64,000 bases of DNA from Toxonevra muliebris (taxonomy: Eukaryota > Arthropoda > Insecta > Diptera > Pallopteridae). Made by a program: the position numbers and the translations under genes. A model generated the notes under the pieces. The model saw nothing but the letters and a program-made list of their open reading frames with translations, was not told the DNA's origin and did no database searches. This document shows, one piece after another, positions 1 through 12,305 of this stretch. The stretch covers positions 15,001-79,000 of the forward strand of contig CAVNUY010000002.1 in the NCBI GenBank assembly GCA_963691655.1, given 5' to 3'. The stretch's first letter is position 1. Each line of letters starts with the position of its first letter.

Positions 1-1208
1 GTAGACTAGCGTATAACGGGTGAATTTGATGGGTCGCGTTGACGTAGCGCTGCTGTGCGTAGACTGGCGTGTGACTGACGAATGCAATGGATCGCACTGA
101 CGTAGCGCTGCTGTGCGTAGACTGGTGTATAACGGGCGAATGCAATGGATCGCGCTGGCGTAGCGCTGCTGTGCGTAGACTAGCGTATAACTGACGAATG
201 CGAATGATTGCGCTGGCGTAGTGCTGCTGAGCGTAGGCTGGAGTATAACTGACGAATGCAATGGATCGTGCTGATGTAGCGCGGCTATGGCTAGACTGGT
301 GTACAACGGACGTACCATGCGGCGTCTTGCGTCGGTCGTGATATCTTGCCTCTTAGACCAGGTCGGCTTGTTGTTCCTCCGACGATCAAGGGCAAGCCGC
401 ACACGTCTTCGCAGGTTACAAGACCTGGAGTTTTACCTGACTAATGACCAAGTCGGCTTGTTGTTCCTCCGACGATCAACGGCAAGCCGCACACGTCTTC
501 GCAGGTTACAAGACTTGGAGTTTTACCTGACTATTGACCAAGTCGGCTTGTTGTTCCTCCGACGATCAACGGCAAGCCGCACACGTCTTCGCAGGTTACA
601 AGACTTGGAGTTTTTCCTGACTACTGACCAAGTCGGCTTGTTGTTCCTCCGACGATCAACGGCAAGCCGCACACGTCTTCGCAGGTTACAAGACTTGGAG
701 TTTTTCTCTGTCCTCCCAAATTTTGTCCGTCTGGTCGAATTAAAATTTTCCTCACTAACCCACTACTTGTACTTACCAGGGTACGTGTTGCTCCGATGCC
801 AGCTGCCAGCCAAAAAGAAAGATCTCTGTTCTGTTTGCCCTTTTATAGCTCACAGAAAGCCATACAGTTATTCCATTGTGCAGACTGTCGCCACTGGAAC
901 GCATTGTGTTGTTGTTTTGTTGCTCTCCCAATTGTAGTATACACCCACACGTAGATGTTAGTATACATCTTTTGATGTTGTAGCACACTTAGTGTAGCGC
1001 ATTTGTGCTTTTCCTTTTCTTTGTGCTAACTGTGTGCGTCTTTGTTGTTGTTGCGCGCTTTATTGTCCATTTCGCCTTTGCGGTGATCTTCTCCCAGCCT
1101 ATGCTGGGGCAGGCTATTGTGTTTCTAATTCTTTATGCGGCATGCGGTGTTTGGAGGACGGTGTTATTGTGCGGCTAAAATTTGTGGTCCAAATTTTTGC
1201 TCGTCACA
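1..1208 (-). mobile_element. LTR of Gypsy-type family A, cut by the window edge
   Basis: On the minus strand this starts TGTGACGAGC at 1208. It matches the other family-A LTRs at 18259-19529, 34805-37154 and 46578-48110. The part present holds U3, a TATA box, a GGTAAGTA splice donor, four 90-bp repeats (about 356-715) and the start of the roughly 59-bp minisatellite (1-290). The other end of the LTR lies outside the window. The visible end is followed directly by satellite, starting ATATGAAA, with no internal retroelement sequence, so it is probably a solo LTR. ORF-like stretches across it come from the tandem repeats and are not genes. Confidence 0.85.
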
Positions 1209-3540
1209 ATATGAAATTTTTAATACTTTCATATAAATGTAAAATTTTTTGCCTTTATATGAAACTTTTGACTTTATATGAAAATTTGTATCTTTATATG
1301 AAAAATTTTATAGTTGTATGAAATTTTTAATATTTTCATATAAATGAAAAATTTTATAGTTATATGAAATTATTTGACTTTATATGAAATTCTTAATACT
1401 TTCATATAAATGTAAAATTTTTTGCCTTTATATGAAACTTTTTGCCTTTATATGAAACTTTTTGACTTCATATGAAACTTTTTGACTTTATATGAAAAAT
1501 TTCATAGTTGTATGAAATTTTTAATATTTTCATATAAATGAAAAATTTTATAGTTATATGAAATTATTTGACTTTATATGAAATTCTTAATACTTTCATA
1601 TAAATGTAAAATTTTTTGCCTTTATATGAAACTTTTTGCCTTTATATGAAACTTTTTGACTTCATATGAAACTTTTTGACTTTATATGAAAAATTTCATA
1701 GTTGTATGAAATTTTTAATATTTTCATATAAATGAAAAATTTTATAGTTATATGAAATTATTTGACTTTATATGAAATTTTTAATACTTTCATATAAATG
1801 TAAAATTTTTTGCCTTTATATGAAACTTTTGACTTTATATGAAGATTTGTATCATTATATGAAAAATTTCATAGTTGTATGAAAAGAAATAAAATTTTTC
1901 ATTTATATGAAAATATTAAAAATTTCATTGTTGTATGAAATTTTTAATATTTTCATATAAATGAAAAATTTTATAGTTATATGAAATTATTTGACTTTAT
2001 ATGAAATTTTTAATACTTTCATATAAATGTAAAATTTTTTGGCATTATATGAAACTTTTTGCCTTTATATGAATTTTTTTGACTTCATATGAAACTTTTT
2101 GACTTTAATGAAAAATTTCATAGTTGTATGAAATTTTTAATATTTTCATATAAATGAAATATTTTATAGTTATATGAAATTATTTGACTTTATATGAAAT
2201 TTTTAATACTTTCATATAAATGTAAAATTTTTTGCCTCTATATGAAACTTTTGACTTTATATGAAAATTTGTATCTTTATATGAAAATTTTTATAGTTGT
2301 ATGAAATTTTTAATATTTTCATATAAATGAAAAATTTTATAGTTATATGAAATTATTTGACTTTATATGAAATTTTTAATACTTTCATATAAATGTAAAA
2401 TTTTTTGCCTTTATATGAAACTTTTTGCCTTTATATGAAACTTTTTGACTTCATATGAAACTTTTTGACTTCATATGAAACTTTTTGACTTTATATGAAA
2501 AATTTCATAGTTGTATGAAATTTTTAATATTTTCATATAAATGAAAAATTTTATAGTTATATGAATTTATTTGACTTTATATGAAATTTTTAATACTTTC
2601 ATATAAATGTAAAATTTTTTGCCTTTATATGAAACTTTTTGACTTCATATGAAACTTTTTGACTTTATATGAAAAATTTAATAGTTGTATGAAATTTTTA
2701 ATATTTTCATATAAATGAAAAATTTTATAGTTATATGAAATTATTTGACTCTATATGAAATTTTTAATACTTTCATATAAATGTAAAATTTTTTGCCTTT
2801 ATATGAAACTTTTTGACTTCATATGAAACTTTTTGACTTTAATGAAAAATTTCATAGTTGTATGAAATTTTTAATATTTTCATATAAATGAAAAATTTTA
2901 TAGTTATATGAAATTATTTGACTTTATATGAAATTTTTAATACTTTCATATAAATGTAAAATTTTTTGGCATTGTATGAAACTTTTTGCCTTTATATGAA
3001 ACTTTTTGACTTCATATGAAACTTTTTGACTTTAACGAAAAATTTCATAGTTGTATGAAATTTTTAATATTTTCATATAAATGAAAAATTTTATAGTTAT
3101 ATGAAATTATTTGACTTTATATGAAATTTTTAATACTTTCATATAAATGTAAAATTTTTTGGCTTTTTATTGAAACTTTTGACTTTATATGAAAATTTGT
3201 ATCTTTATATGAAAAATTTTATAGTTGTATGAAACTTTTAATATTTTCATATAAATGTAAAATTTTTTGCCTTTATATGAAACTTTTGACTTTATATGAA
3301 AATTTGTATCTTTATATGAAAAATTTTATAGTTGTATGAAATTTTTAATATTTTCATATAAATGAAAAATTTTATAGTTATATGAAATTATTTGACTTTA
3401 TATGAAATTTTTAATACTTTCATATAAATGTAAAATTTTTTGCCTTTATATGAAACTTTTTGCCTTTATATGAAACTTTTTGACTTCATATGAAACTTTT
3501 TGACTTTATATGAAAAATTTCATAGTTGTATGAAATTTTT
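1209..3540. repeat. IGS satellite block 1
   Basis: This is AT-rich tandem DNA built from a module of about 20 bp with core TATATGAAA, followed by variants such as CTTTTTGCCTT or TTTTTAATACTTTC. Modules group into units of roughly 170-215 bp, each containing the segment ATAGTTATATGAAATTATTT. Units differ by whole 20-bp modules. The same satellite flanks every retroelement in the left half and lies upstream of 18S, so it is the rDNA intergenic spacer repeat. I see no gene in it. Confidence 0.9.
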
Positions 3541-3917
3541 ATTATTATTATTATTATTAATTTATTAACTTAGAATTATAAATTATAAGCTAATATAAAA
3601 GTAGCAATGGCGACTAAGGCCTTCAGCACTTAAAACTAAGAGAAATTAACTTGTGTAAGTAATGATATTGTATGGTATGGTAGTAACGAGAAAGGTTTTT
3701 CCGTTTTAAATTTTAAGTAAATTAAAATAATGAAATAAGTATTACAATCGATGAAGTTTTAAGTAGAAAAATTAAATGCTAAGAATAATTTTAATTTAGT
3801 ATTTCTTAAAATCTATAATATAATACAAAATATGTGAGAATATGAGGAATTGTTAAAATTAATCATAATTAATATGAATAACATTAGGAAATAAAGAAAA
3901 ATTGATTAAATTAATTA
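3541..3917 (-). other. 3' UTR and TAA-repeat tail of the I-clade LINE
   Basis: This is about 375 bp of AT-rich sequence after the ORF2 stop. It ends on the minus strand in repeated TAA rather than poly(A). I elements use such a tail to start reverse transcription on the nicked target. No other gene is visible. Confidence 0.8.
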
Positions 3918-6900
3918 TTATATAGAATAGTACAGCGAAGTTTTTTCTAAGTACTTAATAATTTTTATTATGTTTACGGAAGAAAGTTCAGAGAGAAAAA
4001 TAGTAGGATTTTGGTTACCAAAAATTTCTGACCTAAAATTGTTGAAATAAGTACAGTCCATTAGTAGATGTTGAGTATTAATTCTCATATTACAATTGCA
4101 GTATTGACAGAAAGGCGAGATATTTCTGTTTAAAAGATGTTCATGTGAGATTCTAGAGTGGCCAAATCTTAATCGGTATATCTTAATAAGGTCCAATCTT
4201 GTTACATCTTTAGTTTCAATTTGAGAGAGCTGTTGGATACTGCTTTGAATAGAATTAATGGTTTTATACCACGTTGAACAGTCATTCCACAAAGATTTAT
4301 GTTTATCCACATATTGAAATTTAACGAAGTTACGTATATCCTTAAAGTTAAGATTAGGTGTTGTGGTAAGAGGGGCGTTATGAGCATTTTTCGCTGACTG
4401 ATCAGCGTACTCATTGCCGGTTATTTGAGTATGACCTGGAATCCACATAATTATGATTTTTGGAAAGTTATCTATTAATATATCTCTTACTAACATGCAG
4501 TAATGCGAATTGTTATTTATGTTGTGTATTGCTTGAATTGAAGAAAGAGAGTCAGTGCATATCATGAAATTCCCGGATTGAAATTGTACTATTTTTATAG
4601 CTTCGTATATTGCAATTAATTCAGCTGAATAAATAGAAGTGTAGGAAGGAAGATGAGCAGTTTTTATAACAGAATCAGAGTAAGTGACGCTATAACTAAT
4701 GTTACCATTTACTATGGATCCGTCTGTATAAATAAAAGTGTAATTTGAAAATCTGTTTTTTATTTCTAAGAATTTTGAACTAAAAATTTCAGGAGATGTA
4801 ATTGATTTTTTAAATTGACTAAGAGCACAGTTAATTGATTTAAAATTAAATAACCAAGGCGGATTTTTCAACAAAAAATTTTTATTAGAGTCAACCGGAA
4901 TGTTTAAATCGTTGCATAAATTTAATGTTCTGTGGATTACTGATGTAATATTTTTATTTTTCCTTTTGTTACGATTAACTCTTTCCAGAATGCCGGATGT
5001 TGGAGTGTACGGTTTTTGCAATGTTTGTAGTAAATTTGCTGTAATTCGGTCTCTGCTATTCTCGATTGTTAATATGTTTGATTCGAATAGCATGTTATTT
5101 ATTGGGGTTGTGCGAAAAGCACCGAAAGCCAATCTAATGGAAGAGTATAAAACTGTTTTTATTTTTTTAAGTTGAGAATTAGGAGCATAACCATAAAGGA
5201 AAAGTCCATAATCTATTTTTGATACAATTATCGATTTAACCACTGATATGAGTGAGAGAATATGACAATTGAATTTGCTGCTAGCTAAACATTTTATTAT
5301 GTTAAGTCTTTTAGATAAATTTAAAATCAGGGAATTAATTTGAGAGTTCCAGGAATATCTTTTATTAAATATTATACCAAGTATCTTTAAATTTTCTACA
5401 CTTACTATCCTACATCTGTTCGAGTTAATTTGGAAAGAGCAGGTATGCATTCTGCAAATATGCAAATGTTTACATTTATGAAGAGAAAGTTCACCTCCAG
5501 AATAATTGCACCAAGATTGGATGCTGCCAATTAAGCTACTTAGATCAAGGGTTATGTTTTTATCTTTGCTGAGATCTTTTACGATGTAAAAATCATCAGC
5601 ATAGGCGCAAAGCTTTAAGTCTTTTCTTATTGAAATTATTTGACTCAGTTTATCATATGCAATTAAAAATAGTACGACAGAAAGAGGAGAGCCCTGTGGT
5701 ATACCATTTGTAAGGGGAAATATTTCAGAATAATAATTTGCCACTCTTACCCTAATTTTCCGATTCATCATGAAGTTTTTTACATAAACTATAATCTTAG
5801 GGCCAATCTTCCATGTTGCTAATTGATCTAAAATCGTATGTATTCCAATTTTATCAAAAGCTTTTGTAAAGTCTAGAGATATTATGGAAATATGTCTTTT
5901 TGCAGAAAGAGAACTGGTAATCAAATAATCTAAGTAAATTAGAGGATTAGATACCGAAATTCCCTTTTTGAAACCAACTTGTTGTCTATTAAGTAATTTG
6001 TTAGATGTAACAAACCACCAAAGTCTGTTCGCAATGATTTTATCTAAGACTTTTGAGCAACATGGATTTAGAGAAATGGGCCTGTAAGATTTAAGTTTTG
6101 TTTTGTCTGAAATAGGTTTTAAAATTGGAATCACGGTACTAATTTTATATAACTGAGGAATCGTACTGTTGAAAATATTATTATAAAGACATAATAGCCT
6201 AGATTTGACGTCGGTGGACAAGTTTCGAAGCATAGTATAAGAAATTCTGTCAATACCTGGGGTATTTCCCTTCAATTTTTGTAATGCTATTTCCAATTCA
6301 ATGAAGGTTATGTCATTTTCCATAAATGAAGCTCTATTGCTAGGCTTAAAAGAGACAGAGGCAGAAATGCACTTGGATTTAGCTTCTCTGAAAATTCTGT
6401 GAAAATTTACGTCTGAAGCTTCAGAGGACCATAGTTTGCCGAATTCTTTAGCTATTTCAAATTTATTTGTGATTGCTGTAGGGGGTGAGTTTGTGTCTTC
6501 TATGCAGTGTATGTTGAAGACAGGTTTAAGTCCACAAAATCTTCTAATATTAGACCAAATTTTTTGGATTGGACTGTTTGGATTTATTTCAGCTGTAAAC
6601 TTCAGAACGGAATCTTTTTTGGCTTTTCTTAACTCTAATTTAAAAATGGAATTCGCTTTCTTAAAGTTAATAAGATTTTCAGTAGAGATATTTCTTTTAA
6701 AATTGTGCCAAGCTTTCGATTTGTTTATTTTTAAGAGTGACAATTTTTTGTTCCACCAAGGAACGTAGTGTATTGAATTACTTTTTGATTTTTGTGGTAT
6801 CGATTCGTTTGCACTTTGAAGAATAATTCTATGAATATTTGCTGCTTCTCTATTAATGTTGCTTCTTACTAGATAATGTTGATTGTATCTATTGTTAAGT

Positions 6901-7622
6901 TCTTTATACTTGTCCCAATTTGCATTTTGTAATTTGAAACTTGGTCTTGGTTTTGGTAGGTTATAAGTTTGAGCTGGAAAAAGGGATGTAATTATTGGAA
7001 AATGATCACTTCCATGAAGGTCATTGATAACATGCCAATTTGCTTGAATAGCAATGTTAGGAGAACCAAGAGCTATATCAATATGTGTAAGAGTACCGTG
7101 TGTACTAAGGTGAGTGGGAGAACCATTATTAAGAACGATTAAATTAGAGTTATCTATAAATTTGGAAATAGTATTACCCCGGCTATTATTAATTGGAGAC
7201 CCCCATTTTTGATTCCATCCATTAAAATCGCCTAATATTAAGCAGGAGTGAGAAATATTAATGAAACTATTTTCTAAATTGTTGGTACTGAATGACGTAT
7301 GTGGCGCGATGTAAGCTGAAACTATTGAAAACTTTACTTTTGAATGAATTTCTACTGCAACTGCATCAATTAAGTTATTAATATGAATTGATTGATGTTG
7401 AAGAGAATTGTGAATTAAAAGCGCAACACCTCCAAAAGACTGTTGAGAGTTGTAGGTATACATATTATAATTTATAGGAATTGGTATATTTAAGCTGTTC
7501 TGTATAATGTGCGTTTCTTGTAAAGCTATAATTTGAGGAGAGTATAATTTGATAATTAGTTGTAGTTGGACGTAGTTATTAGTGTAGCCTTTTAGGTTCC
7601 ATTGTATTATTCTTAATGTCAT
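3918..7622 (-). CDS. I-clade LINE ORF2: endonuclease, reverse transcriptase, RNase H
   Basis: This 1234-residue open frame has the I-clade domain order. Residues 1-215 form an apurinic-type endonuclease: N8, QETH with E36, GDFN at 131-134 and SDH at 205-207. The reverse transcriptase spans roughly 440-760, with SYRPISL, DFTKAFD, GIPQGSPLS and YADD near 674. An RNase H domain spans about 965-1095, with YTDGS, SAELIAI, CTDSLS and the GNEYAD end motif. RNase H is typical of the I group and absent from Jockey. A C-terminal CCHC motif lies near 1175-1195. The protein would nick target DNA and reverse-transcribe element RNA in place. No frameshift is apparent. Confidence 0.93.
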   Translation of the reverse strand: MTLRIIQWNLKGYTNNYVQLQLIIKLYSPQIIALQETHIIQNSLNIPIPINYNMYTYNSQQSFGGVALLIHNSLQHQSIHINNLIDAVAVEIHSKVKFSIVSAYIAPHTSFSTNNLENSFINISHSCLILGDFNGWNQKWGSPINNSRGNTISKFIDNSNLIVLNNGSPTHLSTHGTLTHIDIALGSPNIAIQANWHVINDLHGSDHFPIITSLFPAQTYNLPKPRPSFKLQNANWDKYKELNNRYNQHYLVRSNINREAANIHRIILQSANESIPQKSKSNSIHYVPWWNKKLSLLKINKSKAWHNFKRNISTENLINFKKANSIFKLELRKAKKDSVLKFTAEINPNSPIQKIWSNIRRFCGLKPVFNIHCIEDTNSPPTAITNKFEIAKEFGKLWSSEASDVNFHRIFREAKSKCISASVSFKPSNRASFMENDITFIELEIALQKLKGNTPGIDRISYTMLRNLSTDVKSRLLCLYNNIFNSTIPQLYKISTVIPILKPISDKTKLKSYRPISLNPCCSKVLDKIIANRLWWFVTSNKLLNRQQVGFKKGISVSNPLIYLDYLITSSLSAKRHISIISLDFTKAFDKIGIHTILDQLATWKIGPKIIVYVKNFMMNRKIRVRVANYYSEIFPLTNGIPQGSPLSVVLFLIAYDKLSQIISIRKDLKLCAYADDFYIVKDLSKDKNITLDLSSLIGSIQSWCNYSGGELSLHKCKHLHICRMHTCSFQINSNRCRIVSVENLKILGIIFNKRYSWNSQINSLILNLSKRLNIIKCLASSKFNCHILSLISVVKSIIVSKIDYGLFLYGYAPNSQLKKIKTVLYSSIRLAFGAFRTTPINNMLFESNILTIENSRDRITANLLQTLQKPYTPTSGILERVNRNKRKNKNITSVIHRTLNLCNDLNIPVDSNKNFLLKNPPWLFNFKSINCALSQFKKSITSPEIFSSKFLEIKNRFSNYTFIYTDGSIVNGNISYSVTYSDSVIKTAHLPSYTSIYSAELIAIYEAIKIVQFQSGNFMICTDSLSSIQAIHNINNNSHYCMLVRDILIDNFPKIIIMWIPGHTQITGNEYADQSAKNAHNAPLTTTPNLNFKDIRNFVKFQYVDKHKSLWNDCSTWYKTINSIQSSIQQLSQIETKDVTRLDLIKIYRLRFGHSRISHEHLLNRNISPFCQYCNCNMRINTQHLLMDCTYFNNFRSEIFGNQNPTIFLSELSSVNIIKIIKYLEKTSLYYSI

Positions 7623-7843
7623 AATAATAGATTTAAAATGTATTTAAATAAGATATGAAAAAAGAGTAAAATAAATATAATGAGAATAAGAGAAATTTAT
7701 TTAAGGCTTAATTATGTAAATCGCAACGAGAGATGATTCGTCGCGTCGCTTTCCCTCCGCTCTTCTGCATTTCAAATTGCAAAAAAAAAGAGAAAACAAG
7801 CAACGCCACGAATCACCCCCCGGCTCGCCCAAATGAAGGTGGA

Positions 7844-9106
7844 TTAGTTTAGATCATCTTCTTGTGACATTTGATCTTCGTAGCTATCGGAATTCGCTGT
7901 TTGCTTTTCTTTCTTTTGTCTTTTAGCTATTGATTTCAACTGAGATTTTAAACGATTGGATGTGTTTTTAGGCAAAACTTTAATTTTCGTGTTTGTGGAA
8001 TTTGTGGAAGATATTGATGACTTAGGTAATTGAATGATATTCGGTGTAGTTTTGCTGGATATGTTGTTGTTGGTTTTTGATGAAGCTGAGAGAGTCTTAT
8101 TCAGAGTTGTTGTTTTTGACGAATCTGTATTGTATGGTTTTTCATCTTCGTATTGTTGAGCAACTCGAATTCCCTCGTTGTTGCTGGGTTTGATCATTGA
8201 AGAAAATGAGAAATCCAATTGATGTCGCTCATTATAAATTTTTATAGCCGTTCTATTATCCGCCTTTTGCAATGTTTTGATTGCTTGTATTTCTTTTTCC
8301 TTTATAAATACTGGACAAGATTTGCTAAGGACCAAATGATTATGGCAATTGGATTTCAGCTCAAAGCAATTAACGCAAGTTTGTTCACTATTACATTTTT
8401 CATTTAACTCCGAATTAACATGAAAATTCTTACTGCAATTAAGGCATAATCTATTATTTTTACAATATTTTGTAGTATGACCAAAACGGAAGCAATTTCT
8501 GCATCTTATTGGCATTGGTATATAAGGTCGAATGCGTGTTTTTTCATAACCAATATTAATGTGTTCTGGTAGGTCGTGTTTGCAGAAAGTTATGATGATA
8601 AGACCGGTTTCTTTGAGTTGGTCACCTTCTTTTTTTAAGATTTTTTGAACTTCCGTTACCTCTTGAGACTTGAGCTCTTCTAAAATAACGCCTTCGGGTA
8701 TATCTCTCAATTCATTTGAGTAGATCACACCCTTCGTGAAATTGAGAAATTTGTGTGCAGTTACATTTATTTTTATTGAAGATTGAATAGAGGTTAATTT
8801 CACCAATTTATTGGCTTGTAGAGTGTTTTTAGTTTTTATTAGGAGAGTTCCATCACGTAGCTTTTTGCAAGAGTCGACTTGACCGCCACATACGCCATCA
8901 ATTGTTTTCTTAATAAGGAAAGGTGAAACTTTTGCTAGAGTGTCATTACTTTCTATTCTACTCATAATTAAATACATTGGGCCTGATGAAGCTATGTCCA
9001 ATTTTCTATTGTTATCGAAAGTTAACAATGAGTTTTGTTCGGCCATTTTGAATGATAAGTGAGACTGGGTCTCTTTTTTTTTATGTTTTATGACCACAAA
9101 GGTCAA
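7844..9106 (-). CDS. I-clade LINE ORF1: gag-like RNA-binding protein
   Basis: This 420-residue protein precedes ORF2 by 221 bp. Cysteine-rich knuckles lie at about 202-264: C202-X2-C-X4-H-X4-C, then C221-X2-C-X4-H-X8-C, then a third less regular C-rich stretch. Three knuckles are usual for ORF1 of I, R1 and Jockey elements, where the protein binds element RNA in a ribonucleoprotein. The C-terminal third is rich in Ser, Thr, Asn and Lys and looks disordered. The Met at residue 21 (MAEQNS) is an equally plausible start. The frame is intact. Confidence 0.88.
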   Translation of the reverse strand: MTFVVIKHKKKETQSHLSFKMAEQNSLLTFDNNRKLDIASSGPMYLIMSRIESNDTLAKVSPFLIKKTIDGVCGGQVDSCKKLRDGTLLIKTKNTLQANKLVKLTSIQSSIKINVTAHKFLNFTKGVIYSNELRDIPEGVILEELKSQEVTEVQKILKKEGDQLKETGLIIITFCKHDLPEHINIGYEKTRIRPYIPMPIRCRNCFRFGHTTKYCKNNRLCLNCSKNFHVNSELNEKCNSEQTCVNCFELKSNCHNHLVLSKSCPVFIKEKEIQAIKTLQKADNRTAIKIYNERHQLDFSFSSMIKPSNNEGIRVAQQYEDEKPYNTDSSKTTTLNKTLSASSKTNNNISSKTTPNIIQLPKSSISSTNSTNTKIKVLPKNTSNRLKSQLKSIAKRQKKEKQTANSDSYEDQMSQEDDLN

Positions 9107-9322
9107 AACAAGGTTCTTTAAAAGTACTTATAAAATTATTTTATTTAATTCACTTTTATTAACTAAAATTATTTATTAAGATAAATCAAAAGAAAACAAA
9201 AAAATAGGTCCAGGAAGCACAAAAATTAATCCCGTTACAACTAACAGTTTTCGAGAAACCGATGATAATCACGGGAAATTAGAAGAACACAACCGAACGC
9301 GAAGACTGATCGCACAAGACTG
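9107..9322 (-). promoter_or_regulatory. 5' UTR of the I-clade LINE, probable internal promoter
   Basis: This is about 216 bp between the element's 5' end and ORF1. The first bases on the minus strand, CAGTCTTG, fit an initiator. I-clade elements carry an internal promoter downstream of the start site, so the function is inferred from the family. Confidence 0.5.
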
Positions 9323-12069
9323 ATGAAATTTTTAATATTTTCATATAAATGAAAAATTTTATAGTTATATGAAATTATTTGACTTTATATGAAATTTTTA
9401 ATACTTTCATATAAATGTAAAATTTTTTGGCATTGTATGAAACTTTTTGCCTTTATATGAAACTTTTTGACTTCATATGAAACTTTTTGACTTTAACGAA
9501 AAATTTCATAGTTGTATGAAATTTTTAATATTTTCATATAAATGAAAAATTTTATAGTTATATGAAATTATTTGACTTTATATGAAATTTTTAATACTTT
9601 CATATAAATGTAAAATTTTTTGCCTTTATATGAATCTTTAGACTTTATATGAAAATTTGTATCTTTATATGAAAAATTTTATAGTTGTATGAAACTTTTA
9701 ATATTTTCATATAAATGTAAAATTTTTTGCCTTTATATGAAACTTTTGACTTTATATGAAAATTTGTATCTTTATATGAAAAATTTTATAGTTGTATGAA
9801 ATTTTTAATATTTTCATATAAATGAAAAATTTTATAGTTATATGAAATTATTTGACTTTATATGAAATTTTTAATACTTTCATATAAATGTAAAATTTTT
9901 TGCCTTTATATGAAACTTTTTGCCTTTATATGAAACTTTTTGACTTCATATGAAACTTTTTGACTTTATATGAAAAATTTTATAGTTGTATGAAATTTTT
10001 AATATTTTCATATAAATGAAATATTTTATAGTTATATGAAATTATTTGACTTTATATGAAATTTTTAATACTTTCATATAAATGTAAAATTTTTTGCCTT
10101 TATATGAAACTTTTGACTTTATATGAAAATTTGTATCTTTATATGAAAAATTTTATAGTTTTATGAAATTTTTAATATTTTCATATAAATGAAAAATTTT
10201 ATAGTTATATGAAATTATTTGACTTTATATGAAATTTATAATACTTTCATATAAATGTAAAATTTTTTGCCTTTATATGAAACTTTTGACTTTATATGAA
10301 AATTTGTATCTTTATATGAAAAATTTTATAGTTGTATGAAATTTTTAATATTTTCATATAAATGAAAAATTTTATAGTTATATGAAATTATTTGACTTTA
10401 TATGAAATTTTTAATACTTTCATATAAATGTAAAATTTTTTGGCATTATATGAAACTTTTTGCCTTTATATGAAACTTTTTGACTTCATATGAAACTTTT
10501 TGACTTTAATGAAAAATTTCATAGTTGTATGAAATTTTTAATATTTTCATATAAATGAAATATTTTATAGTTATATGAAATTATTTGACTTTATATGAAA
10601 TTTTTAATACTTTCATATAAATGTAAAATTTTTTGCCTTTATATGAAACTTTTGACTTTATATGAAAATTTGTATCTTTATATGAAAAATTTTATAGTTG
10701 TATGAAATTTTTAATATTTTCATATAAATGAAAAATTTTATAGTTATATGAAATTATTTGACTTTATATGAAATTTTTAATACTTTCATATAAATGTAAA
10801 ATTTTTTGCCTTTATATGAAACTTTTGACTTTATATGAAAATTTGTATCTTTATATGAAAAATTTTATAGTTGTATGAAACTTTTAATATTTTCATATAA
10901 ATGAAAAATTTTATAGTTATATGAAATTATTTGACTTTATATGAAAATTTTTAATACTTTCATATAAATGTAAAATTTTTTGCCTTTATATGAAACTTTT
11001 TGACTTCATATGAAACTTTTTGACTTTATATGAAAAATTTCATAGTTGTATGAAATTTTTAATATTTTCATATAAATGAAAAATTTTATAGTTATATGAA
11101 ATTATTTGACTTTATTTGAAATTTTTAATACTTTCATATAAATGTAAAATTTTTTGCCTTTATATGAAACTTTTGACTTTATATGAAGATTTGTATCTTT
11201 ATATGAAAAATTTCATAGTTGTATGAAATTTTTAATATTTTCATATAAATGAAAAATTTTATAGTTATATGAAATTATTTGACTTTATATGAAATTTTTA
11301 ATACTTTCATATAAATGTAAAATTTTTTGGCATTATATGAAACTTTTTGCCTTTATATGAAACTTTTTGACTTCATATGAAACTTTTTGACTTTAATGAA
11401 AAATTTCATAGTTGTATGAAATTTTTAATATTTTCATATAAATGAAATATTTTATAGTTATATGAAATTATTTGACTTTATATGAAATTTTTAATACTTT
11501 CATATAAATGTAAAATTTTTTGCATTTATATGAAACTTTTGACTTTATATGAAAATTTGTATCTTTATATGAAAAATTTTATAGTTGTATGAAATTTTTA
11601 ATATTTTCATATAAATGAAAAATTTTATAGTTATATGAAATTATTTGACTTTATATGAAATTTTTAATACTTTCATATAAATGTAAAATTTTTTGCCTTT
11701 ATATGAAACTTTTTGCCTTTATATGAAACTTTTTGACTTCATATGAAACTTTTTGACTTTATATGAAAAATTTTATAGTTGTATGAAATTTTTAATATTT
11801 TCATATAAATGAAAAATTTTATAGTTATATGAAATTATTTGACTTTATATGAAATTTTTAATACTTTCATATAAATGTAAAATTTTTTGCCTTTATATGA
11901 AACTTTTTGCCTTTATATGAAACTTTTTGACTTCATATGAAACTTTTTGACTTTATATGAAAAATTTCATAGTTGTATGAAATTTTTAATATTTTCATAT
12001 AAATGAAAAATTTTATAGTTATATGAAATTATTTGACTTTATATGAAATTTTTAATACTTTCATATAAA
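9323..12069. repeat. IGS satellite block 2
   Basis: This is the same TATATGAAA-core satellite as block 1, resuming exactly in phase after the LINE target duplication. It runs up to the 5' LTR of the Gypsy-type element. Sub-variants with GGCATTATATG or GGCATTGTATG recur. No gene is visible. Confidence 0.9.
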
Positions 12070-12305
12070 TGTAGGAATGCAACCGTGGCAGAACAAACAA
12101 GAAACGGACGAGACCTTAAAATACAACACTGGGGAACTGGACAAAACAACGAAAAAACAAGAGTGTGAGTTGAACTAGCGGACGTGCGTGTCGTTATTTT
12201 TTTTGAATTAAATTTTAAGTTTGTAAATTGAATATGTTTAAGTTCTTTTATATTAAATAAACATTTTTAAATAAACATTAAAAAGAGAGTGTGTTAAAAA
12301 CTACA
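12070..12305 (+). repeat. 5' LTR of the complete Gypsy-type element
   Basis: This 236-bp LTR has TG and CA ends. It contains TTAAATAAACATTTTTAAATAAAC near 12257, holding AATAAA-type polyadenylation signals. I see no strong TATA box. It matches the 3' LTR base for base as far as I can read. Confidence 0.93.

Larger units (their letters stand above)
3541..9322 (-). mobile_element. Complete I-clade LINE inserted in IGS satellite
   Basis: This is a full-length non-LTR retrotransposon on the minus strand. The 5' end near 9322 begins CAGTCTTG, resembling the initiator-type start of I elements. Then come a short 5' UTR, ORF1 (gag-like), a 221-bp spacer, ORF2 and a 3' UTR of about 375 bp ending in a run of six or seven TAA units (3541-3560). 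A TAA-repeat tail is a hallmark of I elements. The satellite sequence ATGAAATTTTTA occurs at both ends (3530-3541 and 9323-9334), a 12-bp target duplication. Both ORFs are open, so this copy may be recent and competent. Confidence 0.92.

Noticed and set aside
287..937. Long open frames through the family A LTRs (also 18698-19258, 36233-36883, 46830-47408)
   Set aside because: The same frames occur in every LTR copy and follow the 90-bp repeats, a length divisible by three, so frame is kept automatically. They lie in R/U5, and copy number varies without regard to any protein.
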